In this document: piece after piece, positions 1-5,230 of the stretch
Position numbering within the stretch: position 1 is the first letter of the stretch
How the letters are laid out: each line of letters begins with the position of its first letter
Source of the DNA: Balneolaceae bacterium
Lineage (GTDB): Bacteria > Bacteroidota > Rhodothermia > Balneolales > Balneolaceae
Direction: 5' to 3'
DNA length: 5,294 bases
Assembly (NCBI GenBank): GCA_007129085.1
Contig: SKWF01000118.1
Location: forward strand, 1-5,294
Made by a program: the position numbers and the translations under genes
The notes under the pieces: generated by a model
The model's database searches: none
What the model was told of the DNA's origin: nothing
The model's input: only the letters and a program-made list of their open reading frames with translations

Positions 1-79
1 CCCGTCTGCTTGATGATTCAAGTTCCGCCTGAACCAGTTTGTTTTCCGCATTTCGTCCGGTAAATCTAAATCGAGGCAT
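1..79 (-). CDS. Type II secretion F / PilC-family platform protein, N-terminal fragment
   Basis: Only the first 26 codons lie in the window; the gene continues past base 1. The start reads MPRFRFTGRNAENKLVQ and continues with an acidic-to-polar AELESSSRR stretch. This is the usual opening of GspF/PilC proteins: M-P-x-F-x-(Y/F)-x-G-R-(D/N)-A, then a lysine-containing turn, then a stretch like 'IEAESEREA'. In this family the protein is the polytopic inner-membrane platform that couples the assembly ATPase to pilus or pseudopilus growth. The ATG at 77-79 (reverse) has no clear Shine-Dalgarno site, which is common in Bacteroidota-like bacteria. The pilin-like gene lies 149 bp upstream on the same strand, supporting a pilus or secretion operon. 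The call rests on a short N-terminal match and cannot separate PilC from GspF or a Tad-type TadB/C. Confidence 0.68.
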   Translation of the reverse strand, partial: MPRFRFTGRNAENKLVQAELESSSRR

Positions 80-102
80 TGTCGTTGGGTTTAATTACTG
101 TT

Positions 103-211
103 CTCTCTTCTGGTTACTTCTCTCGTAAGTTTTAAAGGTTCGATTGAAGAGAGGCAGAAATTCTGCACTCTCTCCTCACGAACTCTCTCTTGATAATTAA
201 TCAGCTCTCTT
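103..211 (-). repeat. Cluster of AAGAGAG motifs in the pilin-pilC gap
   Basis: Reading the minus strand, AAGAGAG occurs exactly at 205-211, 185-191 and 103-109, with near copies at 168-175 (GGAGAGAG) and 118-124 (GAGAGAA). One copy in the opposite orientation lies at 147-153. Further copies occur upstream of the pilin gene at 794-800 and 732-738, with variants at 950-957 and 703-708. The motifs lie outside the reading frames, so codon use does not explain them. Function is unknown. Options include RNA-binding sites in the pilin transcript, alternating SD-like decoys, or remains of a repeat. Confidence 0.5.
148..173 (-). promoter_or_regulatory. Stem-loop between pilin and pilC
   Basis: AGAGAG-GCAGAA, a single A, then TTCTGC, a bulged A, and CTCTCT form two perfectly matched 6-bp segments; allowing a 3-nt loop, the stem is about 11 bp with one bulge. 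It lies 55 bp after the pilin stop codon and has no U-tract on the minus strand. It is therefore a poor intrinsic terminator and may instead be an mRNA-processing or stability hairpin that sets the pilin:PilC ratio. One arm is made from the AAGAGAG motif. Confidence 0.45.
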
Positions 212-228
212 GGTTTTTTTAAATCCAA

Positions 229-654
229 TTAATCTGTCGGCCTATTGACTGCCAAACCCTGGACCTCATTTGGTGCTACTGTAGCAACAACAGTGATATC
301 AGGATTTATTCTGCTTGTCGCAGTAATAGTAATTTCATCTGCTGTAGGAGCGAGAACAAAGCTTCCATTTGCATTTTCAAATGTTAGGTCTGTAGGTGCT
401 GGTTCTGAATTCAAATCATAACCAAAGCCCAACTCATTGACATTGATGCCAGTAAAAGTACCTCCACCGCCACCCATCAACTCAGGTTTGATGTACCATC
501 CCTGCGACATGGCAGAAATTGTCAGCACATCCTGACGTAAAGCATCCACGTTTGCATTTTCAGCACTCTGGCCAAAAATGTTTATAGCCACTACGGTAGC
601 TACACCTACGATAATCGTTACTAGTATTACCAATAAAAGTTGTTGCTGTCCCAT
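229..654 (-). CDS. Type IV pilin-like / pseudopilin-like protein
   Basis: A 141-residue protein with one hydrophobic N-terminal helix (about residues 5-27), followed by a polar helix to about residue 50 and a beta-rich, Thr/Asn-rich C-terminal part. This is the general layout of type IV pilins and pseudopilins. The start MGQQQLLLVILVTII offers a prepilin-peptidase-like Gly2-Gln3 site with an almost absent leader, and lacks the Glu at +5 of classical type IV pilins. The Gln-rich start faintly recalls archaeal class III pilins. A Gly5 run (61-65) probably forms a loop; there are no cysteines, so no C-terminal disulfide loop. The start codon has ATAGGT about 7 nt upstream. A GspF/PilC-type gene follows on the same strand, which supports a pilus role. 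Class and processing are inferred; a simple membrane-anchored protein remains possible. Confidence 0.62.
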   Translation of the reverse strand: MGQQQLLLVILVTIIVGVATVVAINIFGQSAENANVDALRQDVLTISAMSQGWYIKPELMGGGGGTFTGINVNELGFGYDLNSEPAPTDLTFENANGSFVLAPTADEITITATSRINPDITVVATVAPNEVQGLAVNRPTD

Positions 655-1550
655 TTTGTATACCTATGTTTTGTTTATTTGATTGATTGAATCAACCGGT
701 CATCTCTTGATCGGTTATAAGTGAGGTGAGTCTCTCTTTCCTATGTTTAGTTTACATACCACTCCCATAGTTGTACCCTTCTGTGAGTATGAACTCTCTT
801 CCGGACTTAGGTAATGGTCTTCCCTAAAAGCGTCTTCTTTTTATGAGCCATTTTCCGGTTCTACAAGCAAACGTAAATCAGCTATTTAAAAGAAGTCAGG
901 ATCAATCTTCTCCGACCTCGGTAAATTACATTCCAAACTTTATGCCAAACTCTCTCCGCGATAAACAGATATGATGTATTGATGAGCAAATAATGATCTC
1001 AAAATGCCATAAGAGCATTATGAGCCTCAAAAAAATTACATCTCATAATTATTAAAACTATTTAATGAAATGTATAAACCACCAAATTTTAATTCGGGCA
1101 TATTCATATAACCGTGTAGGTGAGACTTATTTACACTGTTAAATTTCAGAAGTGGGTAAATTTTATTCTGTGAATTATACAACTATATAACTCTAAAATA
1201 ATATCTCGACTTTTTTCCTTCAAAGTCTTCTCAAGCCGGCGACTAAATTTTCGCCAAAAAAAGGTGCTTACTCAATCTTTAATATTTTTTGATGATGAAT
1301 ACCTTCCCCTCTTCATGTACATCCCCCAGATGAAATAACCCAAGAAACTTTGCCGGATATTAAATTTGAGATGCAGGAAAGGAGTAAAAATCATACATCT
1401 TTAACCCTCGTCAAGGATGATTCTAAAATTTCTACGCATAACATGTACGTTAATTTTTATTCTTTTTTTCTGTACATTCATCGAAACATTAAGCCAACAT
1501 AAAAGTTAACTCATAAGAGAGAGTGCACTTTTCAATTTATATTTATTTTA
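655..1550. other. Long non-coding region between divergent genes
   Basis: No convincing gene was found here. The first 300 bp would be the leader of the pilin transcript. It contains a hairpin (694-716), CTCTCTT motifs (732-738, 794-800, 950-957) and a 14-codon ORF on the minus strand (807-851, MAHKKKTLLGKTIT). From about 970 to 1550 the DNA is very AT-rich, with many in-frame stops and small inverted repeats such as GACTTT/AAAGTC (1208-1227) and GGCGA/TCGCC near 1240. The latter is followed by A's on plus, so it is not a terminator there. Promoters for both flanking genes must lie here, but I see no unambiguous -10/-35 pair. Confidence 0.5.
694..716 (-). promoter_or_regulatory. Leader hairpin upstream of the pilin gene
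   Basis: AACCGGTCA and TGATCGGTT pair over nine positions around a 5-nt TCTCT loop; one position is a G·U on the plus strand and a mismatch on minus. It ends 40 bp before the pilin start codon and overlaps a CTCTCTT-like motif in its loop. It could be an operator or a 5' UTR stem. No known riboswitch consensus was recognised around it. Confidence 0.4.
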
Positions 1551-1713
1551 GAGGGCTTTGAAATACCGGTTTATTTCGACTTCACTCCTCTGGCTCAATA
1601 TGACGTCAATTTGAGCCTGCCTGTTCCGCCGGCCGGCGGATTCGGCAGACAGGCGCAATGAGGAGAAACGACGAATGAAGTCGAAAACAAGTGTAAGGTT
1701 TTGCAAAGCTCTC
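1551..1713. mobile_element. MITE/REP-like palindromic intergenic element
   Basis: The ends are GAGGGCTTTG (1551-1560) and CAAAGCTCTC (1704-1713), inverted repeats matching at 9 of 10 positions. They are flanked by TTTTA on both sides (1546-1550 and 1714-1718), a possible target duplication. Inside, TTTCGACTTCA (1574-1584) pairs perfectly with TGAAGTCGAAA (1676-1686), and CTCCTC pairs with GAGGAG. A 26-bp near-palindrome follows (1592-1617, arms GGCTCAA/TTGAGCC around TGACGTCA). A GC-rich hairpin centres on the perfect 14-bp palindrome CCGCCGGCCGGCGG (1626-1639). TCGACTTC-type and GCCTGCC-type modules resemble dispersed repeats known in Bacteroidota-like genomes. The element has no transposase and would need one in trans. 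The duplication lies in AT-rich DNA and could be chance. Confidence 0.6.
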
Positions 1714-1738
1714 TTTTACAACGAACATCAGGAGATAA

Positions 1739-2809
1739 ATGAAACTACCGGATATTTCATCCATACTTTTTCTTGGAACGGGTGATGCTGTAGCCTTATC
1801 TGCCATCCGAGCTATTGGTACTGCATTTCCCTTTACATCTATCCATACACTGTCAAATGCAACCGATTACATTCAAATTTCGAACTATTCAAAATATATC
1901 AGCCTTCATCACACACTGAATAATTCGGAAGGTGATGAGTTTTTACGTGAAGTGATTTTCCATATTAAAAAAAGCGGTGCAGAGATTCTTTTACCTGTAG
2001 ATGAAGATAGTGCAAGGTTTGTATCCGTACATCTTGAAACACTAAAAAAATATGTAAAGCTTCCCCCCACCTCATCGGCAGATCTTATGGATTCCTTAAT
2101 CAGAAAAGACAGACTAGCAGATCTACTAAACTCTAAGGGGTGCCAAACCCCAGAAACTTACCGCATGAAAGATCTTAATACCGATTCTTTACCAGTGGAT
2201 TTTTTCCCCTGTTTGATGAAGCCAATTCGTGGGTCGGGTGGTAGAAAATTTATAAGGATTAATGGTCATGCCGATCTTAAAAACCTTTTAGCACATAATA
2301 ATTATGACAATTTTATTCTACAGAAACTGATTCCGGGCAGTGATATAGGATGCAACATTTTAGCGGTGGACGGTGAAATTCATGCGTATACAATTCAGAG
2401 GGGGCTTGTTAAGGAGGGGTATTCTTTTTCAAAAGCAATACGTTTTGAGGACAACAAAGTTCTTTTTGATCAGGTTGAAAAATTTATTCGTGAGATCCGT
2501 TACAGCGGTATTGCCAACCTTGATTACCGTTTCGACGATCAGGATGGTCTACCAAAACTAATCGACTTTAATGCCCGATATTGGTCTAACCTGGAAGGAT
2601 CAAAAGCGGCCGGCATTGATTTCACCATGCTTAACTGTCTCGAGGCATTAAATATACCTTATGAAAAGCCTATTTTTAAACATTGCAATTACCTTTTGGG
2701 CCGAGCCGTCTATAGTCGTTTTAAATCTTCAAATGGTAAAATCCCGACATTCACCGACTTAAAAAGTCGTATAACGGATCCCCTTCCCGAGCTTCTTCGA
2801 ATGTTTTAA
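1739..2809 (+). CDS. ATP-grasp domain carboxylate-amine ligase-like protein
   Basis: A 356-residue cytosolic protein with an N-terminal pre-ATP-grasp Rossmann-like part (FLGTGDA at 11-17, LLPVDEDSA near 84-92), like the carbamoyl-phosphate-synthase-large-subunit-like group. The ATP-grasp core follows: lysine K161 and the glycine loop GSGG (165-168), the adenine-contact strand LQKLIPG (194-200), D262, and the metal-binding DFNAR (276-280). ATP-grasp enzymes activate a carboxylate as acyl phosphate and join it to an amine or other nucleophile. The substrate cannot be read from sequence. The last metal-site acid is Asp276 where most relatives have Glu, a conservative change. The ATG is chosen for AGGAG at 1730-1734, 4 nt upstream. 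The gene is transcribed alone, directly after the MITE-like element, and converges on the NTF2-like gene. By rough count its GC is lower than in the VOC gene. Fold confidence is high, substrate unknown. Confidence 0.85.
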   Translation: MKLPDISSILFLGTGDAVALSAIRAIGTAFPFTSIHTLSNATDYIQISNYSKYISLHHTLNNSEGDEFLREVIFHIKKSGAEILLPVDEDSARFVSVHLETLKKYVKLPPTSSADLMDSLIRKDRLADLLNSKGCQTPETYRMKDLNTDSLPVDFFPCLMKPIRGSGGRKFIRINGHADLKNLLAHNNYDNFILQKLIPGSDIGCNILAVDGEIHAYTIQRGLVKEGYSFSKAIRFEDNKVLFDQVEKFIREIRYSGIANLDYRFDDQDGLPKLIDFNARYWSNLEGSKAAGIDFTMLNCLEALNIPYEKPIFKHCNYLLGRAVYSRFKSSNGKIPTFTDLKSRITDPLPELLRMF

Positions 2810-2891
2810 AATGATATTAAATATGCTGTCCCGAAAACTGATTGTATTCGTTTTATCAGGACATCTTCATAGCGCCTTAATCACTAATCAA

Positions 2892-2923
2892 TAAAAAGCC
2901 GAAGAAGACGATCTACTTCGGCT
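2892..2923 (-). terminator. Intrinsic terminator of the NTF2-like gene
   Basis: AGCCGAAG (2897-2904) and CTTCGGCT (2916-2923) form a perfect 8-bp stem with an 11-nt loop. On the minus strand the stem is followed by TTTTTAT, a proper U-tract, 31 bp after the stop codon. On the plus strand it is followed only by GTATTTA, so it may serve the converging ATP-grasp gene weakly, as a bidirectional terminator. Confidence 0.8.
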
Positions 2924-2953
2924 GTATTTAGACTTATATTTCAGGATATGAGG

Positions 2954-3478
2954 TCAGCGATTCTTGTTAAGCGCTTCACTTTCGTCGTTTTCAAGATCTT
3001 CCATTTCCTCAGTCCAATCATCATCCATCATTTCTGCGGTGGCTTCTGCAGGCTCGGAACGAGTTTCGGTATGCATCAAAGCTTTCCACTCACCATCCTG
3101 CATTGTCCATATTGAAGATGAAAAAAATGTTCCTGAAAATGGTTCACCCATATACTCCCCTGAAGAATTTACTTCATACACAATAATTGCAACATTTTCA
3201 GTCGGTGACATCACGTTGATGTTCGAAAGCTCAAACGAAGTCATGGTAACATTCTCAAGGTTTGCGATTTCTTCCTCTTTATTACTAATTCCATGACTAT
3301 AAATCGCTATAAAATCATCAAGCAGATTATCTTCGAAAACACTCATGTCTCCTTTTTGAACGGCTTCATACATGGCTCTCTCTTTCTTGATGATCTCCTC
3401 TTCCATATTATCTGCCTGGGCAAACCCAACAGATGTAATCATACCTACCAGCAAAATCGATAAAATATACTTTTTCAT
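2954..3478 (-). CDS. Secreted NTF2-like (SnoaL/DUF4440-type) protein with acidic tail
   Basis: A 174-residue protein. Residues 1-20 form a Sec signal peptide (MKKYILSILLVGMITSVGFA) with likely cleavage at A20 or A22, so it should be periplasmic. Residues 24-138 fit an NTF2-like cone: a helical start with EEEIIKKERAMYEAVQKGD, then LLDDFIAIYSHG, then strands ending in SSIWTMQDGEWKALMHTE, the W-x-x-(D/N)-G-x-W-K ending typical of DUF4440. Such domains act as small-ligand pockets or ketosteroid-isomerase-like folds; most periplasmic members have no known reaction. Residues 142-169 are a strongly acidic, likely disordered tail (MMDDDWTEEMEDLENDESE), longer than usual. The start has AGAGGA about 6 nt upstream. 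It is a single-gene unit with its own promoter-like region and terminator. Fold call is good, function unknown. Confidence 0.72.
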   Translation of the reverse strand: MKKYILSILLVGMITSVGFAQADNMEEEIIKKERAMYEAVQKGDMSVFEDNLLDDFIAIYSHGISNKEEEIANLENVTMTSFELSNINVMSPTENVAIIVYEVNSSGEYMGEPFSGTFFSSSIWTMQDGEWKALMHTETRSEPAEATAEMMDDDWTEEMEDLENDESEALNKNR

Positions 3479-3545
3479 ATCTATCCTCTCTTAATTGTTT
3501 GTTCTTATATCTCCTGACACTCTAAATTATTTTAAAGTATACATA

Positions 3546-3574
3546 ATGATATATACATATATAGATATTTGCAA
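3546..3574 (-). promoter_or_regulatory. Possible promoter of the NTF2-like gene
   Basis: On the minus strand TTGCAA (3569-3574, 4 of 6 against TTGACA) is spaced 17 bp from TATCAT (3546-3551, 5 of 6 against TATAAT). It lies 68 bp upstream of the start codon. The surrounding DNA is an alternating TATA-rich tract, so a chance match is quite possible, and Bacteroidota-type sigma factors may use other boxes. Confidence 0.3.
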
Positions 3575-3742
3575 GATAATAAATGGCTTTAATATTTACT
3601 TTTAGTTTGACCGGCCGGGTTGTAGATCGATGCCAAGTTAAAAGTTAGCGTATCGAACGGAAAATCATTTATGAACTACTTATCATACCCTCTGATGATG
3701 CATTACTCAATTTGAAGAGAATTGGCTGCTCCGGATATGTAA

Positions 3743-4234
3743 TTACGTTAACTCCTTAAGCAAGTCACTGATATCAAGCGGTTCAGTCACCATTTCGATC
3801 GATCCGTCCGCCCTGTAATTCCACTCTTCTTTCGGCCGGTCGCGATACAGTTCCACGCCGTTTCCGTCCGGATCATTCAGGTAGATCGCCTCGGAAACCC
3901 CGTGATCACTCGCACCACTAATCGGGTAGCCGTTATCAATCAGGCGTTTCACAATTTTGGCCAAATCTTTTCGGGTCGGATAGAGAAATGCGGTGTGATA
4001 AAGCCCCGCCGCACGCTGCGGTGCCGGAGCCCCGCCTTTACTATGCCAGGTATTCAAACCAATATGGTGGTGATATCCGCCGGCAGACAGAAATGCGGCC
4101 TGATCTCCGTACATGGTAGTCAACTCAAAACCGAGCAGATCTCGGTAGAACTTTAGGGATCGCTCGAGGTCGGTAACTTTTAGGTGAATATGCCCAACGG
4201 ATGTACCGGCGGGGGCTTGATAGGTTGATGGCAT
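3743..4234 (-). CDS. VOC-family CatE-like catechol 2,3-dioxygenase / glyoxalase-fold protein
   Basis: A 163-residue cytosolic protein with a complete vicinal-oxygen-chelate fold in two halves. The first half is GHIHLKVTDLERSLKFYRDLLGF (14-36), and the second starts at GLYHTAF (77-83) and runs to DPDGNGVELYRDRP (121-134). Candidate metal ligands are H17, H80 and E128, the first-strand His, second-half His and final Glu of VOC enzymes. GGYHHHIGLNTW (52-63) and the SDHGVSEAIYLNDPDGNGVELYRDRP region match the CatE-type extradiol dioxygenase group, which uses Fe(II) or another divalent metal. The true substrate may not be catechol. No ring-cleavage pathway genes are nearby. The ATG at 4232-4234 has no Shine-Dalgarno site, and an in-frame TAA (4247-4249) closes the frame just upstream, so this start holds. 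By rough count GC is clearly higher than in the ATP-grasp gene. Confidence 0.85.
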   Translation of the reverse strand: MPSTYQAPAGTSVGHIHLKVTDLERSLKFYRDLLGFELTTMYGDQAAFLSAGGYHHHIGLNTWHSKGGAPAPQRAAGLYHTAFLYPTRKDLAKIVKRLIDNGYPISGASDHGVSEAIYLNDPDGNGVELYRDRPKEEWNYRADGSIEMVTEPLDISDLLKELT

Positions 4235-4262
4235 GGTGAATCGATTTTATACTATTGTTAAT

Positions 4263-4322
4263 GAGTTGAATTACACGTTCAACGAAACACACCTCTGGAG
4301 TTTTCGCTGAACGCTTCAACTC
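4263..4322 (-). promoter_or_regulatory. Large inverted repeat upstream of the VOC gene
   Basis: Outer arms GAGTTGAA (4263-4270) and TTCAACTC (4315-4322) are perfect. Inner arms CGTTCAACGAAA (4276-4287) and TTTCGCTGAACG (4302-4313) match at 11 of 12. On the minus-strand RNA the odd position is a G·U pair, so the helix is continuous there, with a 14-nt loop and a 5/1 internal loop. It lies 28 bp before the VOC start codon. GGAGTT (4297-4302) can alternatively pair with AACTCC (4318-4323), giving a competing shorter hairpin. It may be a leader regulator of the VOC gene or a palindromic repeat. Confidence 0.55.
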
Positions 4323-4325
4323 CTG

Positions 4326-4343
4326 TCTCCTCTTGAGAGGAGA
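4326..4343. repeat. Short perfect palindrome
   Basis: TCTCCTCT and AGAGGAGA are perfect 8-bp arms around TG; a realistic RNA loop would leave 7 bp. It lies between the large inverted repeat and the terminator-like hairpin, making three inverted repeats in about 100 bp. There is no U-tract on either side. Confidence 0.5.
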
Positions 4344-4346
4344 TTT

Positions 4347-4367
4347 AAACCCTTGGAGGGTTTTTTT
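4347..4367 (+). terminator. Terminator-like hairpin, T-tract on the plus strand
   Basis: AAACCCT (4347-4353), TGG loop, AGGGTTT (4357-4363), with seven T's from 4361 to 4367 that partly overlap the stem. This is terminator-like for plus-strand transcription. On the minus strand, the direction of the thioredoxin gene ending 10 bp away, the stem is preceded by A's and followed by AAATC, so it fits poorly there. No plus-strand gene lies upstream. Confidence 0.45.
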
Positions 4368-4376
4368 CGAAATATT

Positions 4377-5105
4377 TCAACAATTACTATCCGGGCCGCA
4401 AACGGCTCCGGTGGTATCTGATATATTTAACTCTTCTTTTAGCTTTTCAAGAGCTTCTACAAAAACCTCAACAGGCTGAGCTCCGGAGATGGAGTATTTT
4501 TCGTTCAGTATAAAAAACGGCACTCCCTGAATCCCCAATTTTCGAGCATTTGTGATATCTTCGTGGATCTCCTGTTCGATAGAGTCACTCTGCAGGGCAT
4601 TACGGATTTCCTCTTCTTTCATTCCCGCCTGCTTGGCCGTTTCAACAAGAAAATCTTCGCTGTCGATATTTTGCCCATCTATAAAATAGCCTTTGAGTAG
4701 AAGCTCTTTCACCTCATTTTGCACTTTGTTCTTTTTAGCAAGATGCAACAACCGATGAGCCTTAAAGCTGTTTGCCGGTACAGTTTTGCCGAAATCGTAA
4801 TCCAGGCCGGATTCCTTCGCTCTCTGTTCCATCTGCTTATGAATCTGCTTCGACTGCTCCAAGCTCCACCCTTTCCGCTTTCCAAGCTCTTCATAAATTG
4901 AGGCATCCGGATTGGTTTGGGCATCGGGAGCAAGTTCAAAACTGTGCCACACCACATTAACGTTGTCCGTCAACCCGGTCTGATCAAGTGCGTTTTCGAG
5001 ATTTCGCTTTCCGATGTAGCAAAACGGACAGACAATATCTGACCATACATCTATATTCATTGTTTCAGTCTGTTTATCGGGATTTAGATTTTCCAAGTTA
5101 TTCAT
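4377..5105 (-). CDS. DsbA-family FrnE-like thiol oxidoreductase
   Basis: A 242-residue protein with no signal peptide, so probably cytosolic. The FrnE-like DsbA fold is complete: strand MNIDVWSDIVCPFCYIGKR with active-site C26-P-F-C29, then WHSFELAP (53-60), a helical insertion (about 80-170) with NSFKAHRLLHLA (112-123), and the cis-proline loop GVPFFIL (194-200), then ISGAQP. Family members reduce, oxidise or isomerise disulfides, and some are linked to oxidative-stress resistance. The C-terminus CGPDSNC (C236, C242) adds a second cysteine pair, reminiscent of the extra C-terminal cysteine motif described for Deinococcus FrnE. Two starts are possible: M1, or M16 just before the first strand, where many homologues begin. 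Neither has a clear Shine-Dalgarno site; an in-frame TAG four codons before M1 closes the frame. The annotated start may be 15 codons too long. Confidence 0.88.
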   Translation of the reverse strand: MNNLENLNPDKQTETMNIDVWSDIVCPFCYIGKRNLENALDQTGLTDNVNVVWHSFELAPDAQTNPDASIYEELGKRKGWSLEQSKQIHKQMEQRAKESGLDYDFGKTVPANSFKAHRLLHLAKKNKVQNEVKELLLKGYFIDGQNIDSEDFLVETAKQAGMKEEEIRNALQSDSIEQEIHEDITNARKLGIQGVPFFILNEKYSISGAQPVEVFVEALEKLKEELNISDTTGAVCGPDSNC

Positions 5106-5130
5106 AAATTCGTGCTATTTAATTTTCATC

Positions 5131-5161
5131 GCTCCAGCTATTTATATATACATTCCGGAGC
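5131..5161 (-). promoter_or_regulatory. Inverted repeat upstream of the thioredoxin gene
   Basis: GCTCCAG (5131-5137) and CCGGAGC (5155-5161) are 7-bp arms, one position being a wobble or mismatch, around a 17-nt AT-rich centre containing TATATA. The repeat lies 25 bp before the start codon. The AT-rich centre could be a -10 region with the arms as an operator, or the whole could be a leader stem. No clear -35 box was found. Confidence 0.3.
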
Positions 5162-5230
5162 AGAAAAAATGTGTTGATCGCGTAAACCAAATTGCTAGCC
5201 GTCGTAACCGGGGGTTAGTATGTTCACTTT

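Noticed and set aside
1238..1262. GGCGA/TCGCC hairpin considered as a terminator
   Set aside because: On the plus strand it is followed by A's, and on the minus strand the T-run precedes rather than follows the stem, so it fits neither direction.
1298..1502. Open plus-strand frame of about 68 codons without a stop, including MQERSKNHTSLTLVKDD
   Set aside because: It has only an internal ATG at 1371 with no Shine-Dalgarno site, becomes low-complexity and aromatic at the end, and shows no recognisable family; a frame of this length is expected by chance somewhere in 1 kb.
1606..1806. Minus-strand ORF of 66 codons across the repeat element and the ATP-grasp start
   Set aside because: It overlaps the palindromic element and the well-supported ATP-grasp start on the other strand; the protein has no recognisable features.
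3902..4156. Plus-strand ORF of 84 codons inside the VOC gene
   Set aside because: It is antisense to a complete, motif-bearing VOC gene and has no own signals; it is a shadow frame.
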